DNA of 14,326 bases. Origin: Bacteroidota bacterium. GTDB lineage: Bacteria; Bacteroidota; Bacteroidia; Flavobacteriales_F; PHOS-HE28. Position 1 is the first letter of the stretch. Each line of letters begins with the position of its first letter. Shown one piece after another: positions 9,001-14,326 of this stretch. The notes beneath the pieces were generated by a model. The model did no database searches. It was not told the DNA's origin and saw nothing but the letters and a program-made list of their open reading frames with translations. The stretch is taken from positions 1 to 14,326 of the forward strand of contig JAEZDL010000179.1 in assembly GCA_023418095.1 (NCBI GenBank). Reading direction: 5' to 3'. The translations under genes were made by a program, and so were the position numbers.

Positions 9001-9948
9001 GAAATCCCATGGCAGTGTATCACCAACGAGCGGATAAGCGAAATTGAATAAAGAGGTTCCTCCCAGATAAGTGAAAGAACAAGGCGGAGAATAACCTTCA
9101 TTCTGGAACACCACCTGCCCCAATGCATCCACCGCCTGCACGCGCCATACATACCGTTGCCCGATCATCAACGGCGCCATGACCTGGTTGTAGCTCAGTA
9201 TCGGTTGCATGGTCTGTGTCTCCTGCACCAGATCCACACTTGATTGGAGTGCGGTGAGTTCATCGATCCCTTCCTGCCAACGCGCCAACCGGAAGTTGTA
9301 TTCGATGACCGAACCCGGTGGAGATCCCGAGGGAAGGATCCAGTTGAAGACCAGCATCTGTGGCTCCGTAGCAGTTTCAGTTCCCTCACAGATCGGATTG
9401 ATCGTAACTGGCGCAGGTGGATAAGCGATCGTGAACGTGTTGGAGCATCCGAGCGGTTCGGGCTGGCTGGCCATCGTTTCAGTAAGCCAGTCGATCGCTT
9501 GCAGGCAGATCTGATATTCACCTTCAGGAAGAAGTCCGCTGCGTATATCGGTCTCAGTGATCCCGGTGAATTGTATGTCCGATGCATTGCCTTGAAGAAA
9601 GGGCTCCACTTGTGTGGAGGAAAGGGCGGTCACTCCCTGAGGGACCACAATAGGTGCAGTCCAGCCATTCCGTCCTGTTGAGGAGACAGCGATCTGTCCA
9701 TCGGTCGTTGCGATCGAACCGTTCAAATAAACAAGTCGGACCACTGGATCGGGATTGAAGATGTTGATCAATACCTGACCGGGCACCTGAAAATAGCTGG
9801 CGTAGCTTGCATTGTATGGCGGCATCACCTGCACGGTCACCATCAGGTTCGGCAAGCCCGGTGGCACGGGTGGTTGTGCCTGTGCAATGCAGGAAAGCAG
9901 AAAAGCTGCGATCAAAAGCGGACGATAGCTGGGAACCTGGGCCATCAT
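3034..9948 (-). CDS. Giant secreted beta-rich surface protein, TANFOR-like N-terminus
   Basis: This encodes a 2304-residue protein with a signal peptide (core LLIAAFLLSCIAQA, cleavage probably before QPPVPP). Residues about 30-180 (VTVQVMPPYNASYASYF, then VRLVYLNGSIA and EGEYQICLQAID) resemble, from memory, the N-terminal domain labelled TANFOR in very large Bacteroidota proteins. Fibronectin-like modules follow at about 180-295 (RYVWRVQAVD) and 470-595 (YYWRVKWML). Two close cysteine pairs, CEEDC (538-542) and CMASC (609-613), precede a conserved-looking segment from about 625 (VGAFDMKVTQITW, ASGQGTIPVPFM, LKVSFQNISIN). Residues about 1200-1700 are long runs of alternating polar and hydrophobic or glycine residues, for example YAKGQVYAYLSGGVSLYVDI at 1610-1629, suggesting an extended beta sheet or barrel-like body. 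More modules follow at about 1725-1950, then a C-terminal region ending in an NLGNLGSLGG repeat. No sorting domain or catalytic motif is seen. It starts two bases after the barrel gene's stop and its own stop overlaps the fibronectin gene, so it is part of that operon. Function unknown. Confidence 0.9.
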   Translation of the reverse strand: MMAQVPSYRPLLIAAFLLSCIAQAQPPVPPGLPNLMVTVQVMPPYNASYASYFQVPGQVLINIFNPDPVVRLVYLNGSIATTDGQIAVSSTGRNGWTAPIVVPQGVTALSSTQVEPFLQGNASDIQFTGITETDIRSGLLPEGEYQICLQAIDWLTETMASQPEPLGCSNTFTIAYPPAPVTINPICEGTETATEPQMLVFNWILPSGSPPGSVIEYNFRLARWQEGIDELTALQSSVDLVQETQTMQPILSYNQVMAPLMIGQRYVWRVQAVDALGQVVFQNEGYSPPCSFTYLGGTSLFNFAYPLVGDTLPWDFIPIIQRFDPYAKYKYFNSQLTVLENGNSFNFITRLIHWYNGAHITQQALLRAAIPDPNFNMTEYHASHVNIYGPLEHVGNKFFFRGKKYDLSADLEVSLDYYGSNLSTGTITGTFVGGMGRPRPLLPEHEAEIPKNGGDSTLQGFAPVELRFKTAEAPARLTPPYPIWYLPEGGGSAVQVDGTIDERWVLEVSRTQDFQVPVASEDGRLGAGMHLPSRDHLCEEDCLRDQLYKEVSYQFTPEDTGTYYWRVKWMLDPNMTAGEAYHEGPIRKFRITAPTTPEQPVDSIRPAECMASCEIARVPLEERVPIDTVQINDIVKVGAFDMKVTQITWTANKASGQGTIPVPFMSTDLKVSFQNISINHQMKMYDGAVKGIYDNADIIPPAWIEGGSLLAGMNQEQALVIESFVNTTGRLVSQLTPGVPMGLPIAIDQYTPEGNLIIGILAMRFTDTLATLNAGMSFPIPDWDFNLSLGNMDVPFRPDGVGCVTQQATLYLLDDIKAGVSSDNDTLLIKATRFNGLDFMNVADSGTFVAWDCRGFRAIQIDGEFRFSQEKLVEDMADGGDGPTKIVGAFKARAGRSGFITRMDFNKPFHVKGGKGWGFEVQEAWLDVASHTNPPNMSIPEQLPVNVQQSPPGTLLPIWKGFYLKRAMVRLPEGIEAFDNPGRVTFIVDDMLLDRYQGLSCSIKAANILGVDEGSLDGWGYSIDTLQLNIVANSFSQAGFKGRIHLPVTDTLLVYSAMVHQTIATDDWYAQFIVQPKSDINAPLWHSTLVLDETSNITATIGHDSLGTVAEMMLHGKITIDQTMPKIGRMNFRDIHFNNLTFRTKAPYTNAGDSATFSFTSPQKWIGGAEDELLPDEEQPVRKVGGFPVSITNIGIDRRDLNGTPMAGLVFDLNLNLTGDVNVFTATTRLALLGELNTTSMHQWGHHSLELDSIGVMGDVGVVKVHGGLRFYEGDATYGDGIKGLLNAEFMKGKLKVRAAMQFGNKDGLRYWFADAMAVMDNGIDVYPGFTIYGFGGGAWYHMQRTSPLVGAQQLTNSQIANQDMEEAPPGLTLTNVTYAPGPNTSYGFQGTMVFGNTGGGTAYNADVTVGATLSSTGGVSTMFLNGNVYFMAERTDRLYNPVHGTAEISYDLPNDVFSANFALYVSLTGGKVTGTGPNDLAGNVELLVTPDTWHLFAGTPTTPIGLDFLGIFETEAYIMIGEDLPPAADPPANVMEAIPANYFTRSAQVQNGNGFAFGARMSVEEKLKFLLLRFNMVAAAGLDIALLDMGETTCHGMGEGGTIGVNGWYAKGQVYAYLSGGVSLYVDIYVHEGEVDIFTVGAAAMLQGGFPDPTWLKGAVSGSYSVLHGAVSGDFTFPFELGEPCDPPNEDILSGLVPIGDLTPRYNDGITYNYAGVDCGVDPSVVFNMKIDTPFDVYQVQDDGSRLLRTFRLKVETFELKEGLNVLNVSTITALTKDQMTLVPAAFLKPNTTHSVRIKLKVEELKNGAWAAALKDGQPVFWDQTNVFRTGAGPDKIIPSYVDYTYPFTGQRFFLQDECRKGVIQLKSDMSGTPVFAQPTAANTVRNYKVLFVPRNGSAITETNATVTHSGKSMVFFDVPELSSASIYAIQLIWRDSIVAPSSPFDIIQASAAPLATMMSAEVTTQSTSVYQGLANLNRRMLSGYNVKANEKLLYDYSFRTSMHRTLAAKAASFGHSGTQHLANPAGSSFEVLQPWFSGEPFDVFDGRGHTFTTGSIAPLVKFSEARTGIWNTNWNQPVIYTYYQNILNSSQNLTSLRLIRGQTVVNGPFGMNWIIYGPDTIGIPPVNTVHFHPYNDLSGPLSQQESAPIGLGAEANFSDELSDGGPANASLYLKVTSGTYVKQDFDRMQTITANIIDNYGSPYAVESFIPEPVRSNMKTFLGHTYRNMYQGNYTVNFHFQDPPGECIPTILYFSSGPTFPPLSGTAVYDHPTGTTPPIVIQTNVNLGNLGSLGGQVNFFTAP

Positions 9949-9950
9949 AT

Positions 9951-11675
9951 TCAGCTTTTAGTGGAGAAGAGGAACACGTATCCGCCCACGAAGCGGATCT
10001 CGGTGAAATTCCGCGAGACGAGGATCGTGGTGTTGTTCTGTAGCACCGAAGCGCTCAATTGCAGGCGGTGGTTCTGCGAGACGCGGTATTGCAACATGGA
10101 GCTAAGGTTCTGTGTGTATCCGGCCTGTTCGCCATCCTGCCGCGCGATGTTGTAGGTGCCGTTGATCGACAAGGTCACTTTCTGTTTGGCCAATGGCACG
10201 GTGAAGCCCAGGGAAGGACCCATCAATTCATAGTTGCCCATGATCGTGGTGTTTCGTGTATAGTTCACGCCAGTGTTCACGGCAAGGTTGTCGCGCATCC
10301 TTATGTGCGAAGCGTACAGATTCCCGTAGATCACTTCGTTCTCGCTGCTCGCATATGTATCGAATGTGTTCAGGTCGGTGAGGTTCTGCATGCCGCCGGT
10401 TAGGCTCAACGCCACGGTGCGCACCTTTCCGGTCTTGGTATAGCGCTGCGAGATCATGTAGGTGCGGTTCACCTGCGCTACGCGGAACGTGTCGCTCAAC
10501 GCCTGCAGGCCTGCTTCCTGCGTGATCCCGTAATTCGTGAAGCGCAGATCGATCGAGTACGACCGCGAAGCGTTGATGGTGACATTCGCCGATCCGATGT
10601 TTCGGAGTGATGTGGCGCTCTTGCGTCCGTACAGATTATCGTGCTGCCTGCCGATGCTTCCGCCCAAACGCACTTTGTTCTTCCAGAGCCTGAGCGTTGG
10701 TTCCACGGTGATCGCCCGCAGATCGGTCTGTTGGTAGAATGTTCCCAGCGATCGATAGTCAGGGTCCACCTGCTTGAATTGGACACGGAACCCGAAGAAT
10801 CGATCCATGTAATTGAGCGCCGTGTTACCGGCGAAAAGCGCACGTGATCCCAGCCGTGTTGTGAATACGTTCGGCTGGTTGAAGTTCACCTCCTGGTCCG
10901 TCACTGCCGGATAACGGATATCCTCATTGATCGCACTGGCTCCGGCTTCGGTGATCCAGCTGATCCGCTTGGTGAGCATGAACCTCGCGCTGATCCCCAC
11001 CGCGACATTCTCTTTCGGCGCGATACGTGGATCGCCGATCGGTTGCGAGATCGAAGTGGTATCGTCCGCAGCGCGGAAGAGCATCACATCAACATGGTTC
11101 TTGTGGCTGCCAACGCCGACCTTCACGCCATAACCCATGCGCAGGTAAGTGGGGATCGGCGTGATCGATGCGAGCGTATCCTGCGCAACAGGTTTGGTGA
11201 ACCTTCCATAGAAGGCGGCGAAACGAAAGCCCCTCGGTTCCAATTCAACTCCCGCCCCGAAGAACTGCAGGCCCGAAAGTGTGTATTGGTTGAATCGCAT
11301 GCTGCCATATCCCAGGTGCAGCTTGGCCCATTTGTAATATGGGCTCATGCCGTACCGGTTGAATGGTTGGGAGAAATTGCGCGCTTCCGGTCCGATGTTG
11401 AACGAGATGGGCACCTGCCATCCGTAGATGCCTACAGTGAGGCTGCCGTTCGCGTTCCACCAGTAAGGTTCATTCCGGCCAGGACCATCGCCGATATGGA
11501 TGTATGGTCCGCCTTGCAGGGAAAGGCTTCCGTTCATGTGCACCGGCCTGCCTTTTCCGATCTGCTCAAGATCCTGCGCATTCGCCATCATGCTGCAGAA
11601 GATGATGATCAATATGAGGACCGGTGAACCTGATCCGAAGGTCCGATCACCGATCGGTGTGCTTGAGCGTTGCAT
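9951..11675 (-). CDS. Predicted outer-membrane beta-barrel protein
   Basis: This encodes a 574-residue protein. The frame is open back to a TTG at 11696, but the ATG at 11675-11673 is the better start. It gives a signal peptide with a long n-region, hydrophobic core VLILIIIFCSM and a cleavage site at MANAQ-D. From about residue 45 onward the protein is a series of amphipathic strands with aromatic ends separated by polar turns, for example GSLTVGIYGWQVPISFNIG, KWAKLHLGYGSMRF, FRFAAFYGRFTK, VALSLTGGMQNL and IRFVGGYVFLFSTKS. This is typical of an outer-membrane barrel of perhaps 20 or more strands. The block NRYGMSPYYKWAKLHLGYGS, then YTLSGLQFFGAGVELEPRGF, looks strongly conserved and familiar from uncharacterised Bacteroidota proteins. 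It is too long for PorP/SprF and shows no TonB plug domain. As first gene of the barrel-giant-fibronectin operon it may export, anchor or display the two secreted partners; that role is inferred from context. Confidence 0.88.
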   Translation of the reverse strand: MQRSSTPIGDRTFGSGSPVLILIIIFCSMMANAQDLEQIGKGRPVHMNGSLSLQGGPYIHIGDGPGRNEPYWWNANGSLTVGIYGWQVPISFNIGPEARNFSQPFNRYGMSPYYKWAKLHLGYGSMRFNQYTLSGLQFFGAGVELEPRGFRFAAFYGRFTKPVAQDTLASITPIPTYLRMGYGVKVGVGSHKNHVDVMLFRAADDTTSISQPIGDPRIAPKENVAVGISARFMLTKRISWITEAGASAINEDIRYPAVTDQEVNFNQPNVFTTRLGSRALFAGNTALNYMDRFFGFRVQFKQVDPDYRSLGTFYQQTDLRAITVEPTLRLWKNKVRLGGSIGRQHDNLYGRKSATSLRNIGSANVTINASRSYSIDLRFTNYGITQEAGLQALSDTFRVAQVNRTYMISQRYTKTGKVRTVALSLTGGMQNLTDLNTFDTYASSENEVIYGNLYASHIRMRDNLAVNTGVNYTRNTTIMGNYELMGPSLGFTVPLAKQKVTLSINGTYNIARQDGEQAGYTQNLSSMLQYRVSQNHRLQLSASVLQNNTTILVSRNFTEIRFVGGYVFLFSTKS

Positions 11676-11697
11676 GGGTCCGTAGCAGGATCCCAAA

Positions 11698-11724
11698 AGA
11701 ACTTACCCCTGCAACGGCGGACAA
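11698..11724 (-). promoter_or_regulatory. Poor promoter-like match in the 70-base gap before the barrel gene
   Basis: The gap from 11745 to 11676 separates the response regulator stop from the barrel gene start. On the minus strand it contains TTG (11724-11722), 16 bases, then TAAGTTCT (11705-11698), a loose match to the Bacteroidota TTG / TAnnTTTG promoter with slightly short spacing. Right before the start codon, GGGATCC and GGACCC (within 11694-11676) could pair as a 6-bp stem with one bulge, close enough to affect ribosome access. No terminator with a T-tract follows the regulator gene, so read-through from the two-component genes is equally possible. Confidence 0.2.
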
Positions 11725-11745
11725 TAACACCTTAGTGGTACTGGA

Positions 11746-12390
11746 TCAGATCGCGCTGTGCGGATACACTTTGCGGATCGCTTCCATGCGCGATGATACC
11801 TGCAATTTCTCGTAGATGTTCCGCACGTGCTTCCGAACCGTCTCCGTGCTGATCCCGGACTTCGCGCCGATCTCCTTGTACATCAAACCGTTCGCCAGCA
11901 GATCAAGGATGCATTTCTCGCGATCGGTGAGCTTCTCATCCTGAATGCGCTGCTGCACATCCTTCTGGAAGGAGGCCACCACCAAACGCGCGATGGAGCG
12001 GCTCATGGGCGAGCCGCCCGCATGGATGTCGCGGATCGCGGCGGAGATCTCGCCCATCTCCGCATTCTTCACCAGATATCCTGTGGCACCGGCGCAGAGG
12101 GCCTGGAAGATGAACGCAGGATTCTCGAACACCGTGAGCATCAGATATTGGATCGATGGCCGTAAAGGCTTGGCCTCGCGTACGAGATCGATCCCGTTCT
12201 TCCATGGAAGATTGATGTCCATCAATACCACATCGACCTCCAGATCGGGCAGGCCTTTCAGGAAATCCTCCGCGGATGGATAACCCCGGACGAACTGGAA
12301 GCCTTCTTCGCGTTCGATCCGGCTGCGCAAAAGTTCGCGGATCTCCTTGTCGTCCTCCACAAGGGCTATCCGGATCGGAGGCTTGCTCAT
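11746..12390 (-). CDS. NarL/LuxR-type response regulator
   Basis: This encodes a 214-residue DNA-binding response regulator. The ATG at 12390-12388 overlaps the kinase stop (ATGA) and gives a standard receiver start (MSKPPIRIALVEDD); a longer open frame back to 12441 re-reads the kinase end. The receiver domain, residues 5-125, has the acidic cluster E12-D13-D14, phosphoacceptor D58 in VVLMDINLP, T86 in LMLTVFENP and K108 in GYLVKN, so it appears able to be phosphorylated. A linker at about 126-152 leads to a LuxR/NarL helix-turn-helix at about 154-208: LTDREKCILDLLANGLMYKE, then ISTETVRKHVRNIYEKLQV. The usual glycine after the NLP turn is a tryptophan here (NLPWKNG), a minor variant. It presumably receives phosphate from the overlapping kinase gene. 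Its targets are not shown; the three-gene surface operon 70 bases downstream is the nearest candidate. Confidence 0.96.
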   Translation of the reverse strand: MSKPPIRIALVEDDKEIRELLRSRIEREEGFQFVRGYPSAEDFLKGLPDLEVDVVLMDINLPWKNGIDLVREAKPLRPSIQYLMLTVFENPAFIFQALCAGATGYLVKNAEMGEISAAIRDIHAGGSPMSRSIARLVVASFQKDVQQRIQDEKLTDREKCILDLLANGLMYKEIGAKSGISTETVRKHVRNIYEKLQVSSRMEAIRKVYPHSAI

Positions 12391-14326
12391 GCGTGCGGTT
12401 CCTGGATCCAAGGTATGGGTCCTTTCGCCTCGATGGCGCAACCCATGCCTGGAGCTGTTGTGATGTGAAGGTCGGCGCCCAGGGCTTCGCAGCGTGCCCG
12501 CATGTTGCGCGTGCCATTTCCGTTCTCGCGTGAGGCCATCAGGTCGAAACCGATCCCGTCATCCTTCACCAGAAGATGGAAACTGCGAGGCGTGGTGCGA
12601 AGGGAGACCTTGATATGGCCGGCCTTGGAATACTTCAGCGCGTTGTTCACGGCTTCCTTCAGGAGCAGGAAGATATTACGTTTTGTCTGCGGATCGATCG
12701 GCCGATCGGTCCCTTCATGATCGAAGTCCTGCTCCAGTTCCACGTTTCTTCCTTCGAACATTCGTTCGGTGTGATGTTCTGCATGAAGAACGAGCGATCG
12801 CACAGAGTCGTGCTGCGGATCAACAGCCCAGACGATATCGTGAAGCGAGGTGTTCGCTTCACCGGAAAGCGTGGCGATGCGTTCCAGTTTTTCCGCTGGC
12901 ACCACTGCGTGGCCGTTCTTCAACTCACCGATCATCATCCCGATCTTGGTGAGCTCGCTGCCGAGTTCATCGTGCATGTCGCGTGCGATGCGCGTTCGCA
13001 CCTGTTCCGCTTCACGCTGCTTCTCGCTGATCACCAACTGCCGCTGCGTGCGCAGGATAGTGTCACGTGTTCGCCGGATGTAACGAAGCCGGGACCACAA
13101 CCCAGCCGACAACAGTAGCACCAGCACGCCCCCGAAAGCGATCAGGTTCCTGCGGTTGCGTTCGGCGAGCAGCGCCATCTGGTGATCGCGCTCTGCAAGG
13201 TTGCGCGCCTCTACGTTGGCAAGGCTGTCCGCGAATTGTTTCTTGGCGAAACCATACTCCATTTCCTGCCGCACCAGCGAACGGGTCTTTTCAGAGTTGA
13301 AGATCGAATCGTTCAATTGTTCGAACTCCAGCCTGTAGGCGTATGCCTTGGCGAAGGAACCCGCTTCGGCCGCGGAGTTGGAGAGATCCTTCAGCGCCAT
13401 GTGCACGTAATCCGAAGCACCTACCTCCTTCGCCAGCGCCAGCGATCGCTCCTGGTGACGCATGGCTTCGCGGTGATCGCCGCGGCTCACGTAGAGTTTG
13501 CCGATGTTCAGTTCAACATTGGCCATACTCTTCTTGTGGCCCAACCTGGTATTGATCGCCAGTGCGTTCTCCAGGCTTTCCATCGCCTTGTCGAAACGGC
13601 CCAGCGAGAGATAGATGTACCCGAAGTTGTTGTACGATGTGGCCGTGCCCATCTCGTCGCCGATCCTCAACCGCAAGTCCAGAGCTTTCTGGTGCCATGA
13701 GAGCGCCTTTTCCAACTCGCCCAGCTCCGCATACGCGATACCCAGGTTGTTGTACGTTTCCGTGAGCCCCCATTCATCATTGTCCTCTTCACGAAGCGCA
13801 AGCGCTTTTTCATGGGCCTCAATGCTGGCCTTCAGATCGCCATGCGCCATATGCATGGTGCCGATCACGCTGTGCTCCTGCGCGATCCCTTCGCTGTTGC
13901 CGATCGATTCGTAAAGCTTCAACGCATCGAGGTAATACTTCAATGCTTCGGGATAGTTCCCCTGATCGTCGTTGAGGAGGCCAAGGTTATGGTAACTGGC
14001 CGCTATTCCCGCCGGTTCTCCGGCAAGTTTGCGCGCGGCAAGAGCCTTTTCGTGCTGGGCTTGCGCGGCGGGGTAGTTGCCCCTGTACCATTCCACAACG
14101 CCCATGCTGTTGTAAGCGTTGCCGATCCCGGTGTGGAAGCCAAGCCCTTGGGAAAGGGCCAGCAGTTGCTGCGCGTAATGGTAGGCCGTATCCAGGTCCC
14201 TGGTCCAATAGGCGCGGCTTAGCCGGTACAAGGTGCGTGCACGTGCGGTATCCGGATCGGAGCTTGCGATCACGGCTTTCAGGCTGTCCGTGGCGTGCGT
14301 TTGGGCGGAAGCTTTCCGGCCGGGAA
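12387..14326 (-). CDS. TPR-containing sensor histidine kinase (NarL/DegS-type), 5' end beyond the window
   Basis: The frame stays open to the right edge, so the start is outside. A GTG at 14273 is not the true start: 17 more residues are in frame, reading ...KASAQTHATDSLKAV. They look like the end of a signal peptide (SAQ) and the 'DSL...' beginning common in this family. Numbering from that GTG, TPR repeats cover about 50-320 with a regular 40-residue period: glycines at 58, 98, 138, 178, 218 and 258, and a degenerate seventh repeat. A coiled stretch is followed by one membrane segment (LIAFGGVLVLLLSAGLW, 377-393) and a second linker. The HisKA_3 box is RIARDMHDELGSELTKI with phosphoacceptor H434. 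VWAVDP is at 481-486. The ATPase domain has the N box KEAVNNALKYS (N544), DDGIGFD and GNGTRNMRARCEALGA. Expected topology is periplasmic TPR and cytoplasmic kinase. It pairs with the overlapping response regulator gene. The signal sensed is unknown; TPRs suggest a protein or peptide. Confidence 0.95.
   Translation of the reverse strand, partial: PGRKASAQTHATDSLKAVIASSDPDTARARTLYRLSRAYWTRDLDTAYHYAQQLLALSQGLGFHTGIGNAYNSMGVVEWYRGNYPAAQAQHEKALAARKLAGEPAGIAASYHNLGLLNDDQGNYPEALKYYLDALKLYESIGNSEGIAQEHSVIGTMHMAHGDLKASIEAHEKALALREEDNDEWGLTETYNNLGIAYAELGELEKALSWHQKALDLRLRIGDEMGTATSYNNFGYIYLSLGRFDKAMESLENALAINTRLGHKKSMANVELNIGKLYVSRGDHREAMRHQERSLALAKEVGASDYVHMALKDLSNSAAEAGSFAKAYAYRLEFEQLNDSIFNSEKTRSLVRQEMEYGFAKKQFADSLANVEARNLAERDHQMALLAERNRRNLIAFGGVLVLLLSAGLWSRLRYIRRTRDTILRTQRQLVISEKQREAEQVRTRIARDMHDELGSELTKIGMMIGELKNGHAVVPAEKLERIATLSGEANTSLHDIVWAVDPQHDSVRSLVLHAEHHTERMFEGRNVELEQDFDHEGTDRPIDPQTKRNIFLLLKEAVNNALKYSKAGHIKVSLRTTPRSFHLLVKDDGIGFDLMASRENGNGTRNMRARCEALGADLHITTAPGMGCAIEAKGPIPWIQEPHA

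Noticed and set aside
9885..9948. Possible lipobox (LLSC) in the signal peptide of the giant protein
   Set aside because: Leucine at -2 is unusual, the residues after Cys lack a Bacteroidota lipoprotein export signal, and a normal cleavage site AQA-Q follows five residues later.
11676..11696. TTG start giving a 581-residue barrel protein
   Set aside because: The added seven residues only lengthen the n-region, and an ATG in frame at 11675 is available.
14273..14273. GTG as start codon of the kinase
   Set aside because: The frame continues upstream to the window edge with a signal-peptide-like SAQ and a family-typical DSL start; a protein beginning at the GTG would lack an export signal for its sensor region.

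Overview
The window looks like a piece of a Bacteroidota chromosome, probably an environmental Flavobacteriales-type lineage with rather high GC (well above half by eye). The evidence is a type IX secretion system (T9SS) C-terminal sorting domain with a YPNP motif, a 'YQAxxRDxSG' domain typical of Bacteroidota secreted proteins, a periplasmic-TPR histidine kinase of Bacteroidota style, and the absence of strong Shine-Dalgarno sequences. All seven genes that can be supported lie on the minus strand, so transcription runs from high to low coordinates. No RNA gene, CRISPR array, insertion sequence or phage gene was seen. Apart from one 203-base gap and one 70-base gap, coding is essentially continuous.

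Region 1 (14326 to 11746) is a two-component pair. A TPR-containing, membrane-anchored sensor histidine kinase is cut by the right edge. It overlaps by four bases a NarL/LuxR-type response regulator with an intact phosphoacceptor and DNA-binding domain.

Region 2 (11675 to 977) is the core of the window: three genes with almost no space between them. They encode a predicted outer-membrane beta-barrel (574 residues), a giant secreted beta-rich protein (2304 residues) and a secreted protein made of about six fibronectin type III modules (686 residues). The first junction leaves two bases between stop and start, and the second is an ATGA overlap. This suggests one transcript, translational coupling and a shared product, most plausibly a cell-surface or envelope assembly. 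Neither large secreted protein has a recognisable T9SS sorting domain, so the barrel may be their export or anchoring partner. I know of no characterised function for this trio, and it is the best candidate here for an undescribed system. Its nearest upstream neighbour is the two-component pair, 70 bases away, which makes that pair a candidate regulator.

Region 3 (976 to 774) is intergenic. It holds a perfect 10-bp stem-loop shortly after the fibronectin gene, a second 6-bp inverted repeat, and a weak promoter-like arrangement.

Region 4 (773 to 1) holds two small secreted-protein genes three bases apart. One is a 155-residue protein with a T9SS type A sorting domain. The other is the start of a 'YQA' domain protein that runs off the left edge.

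A separate compositional signal is a strong excess of GATC, and especially CGATCG, across the window.
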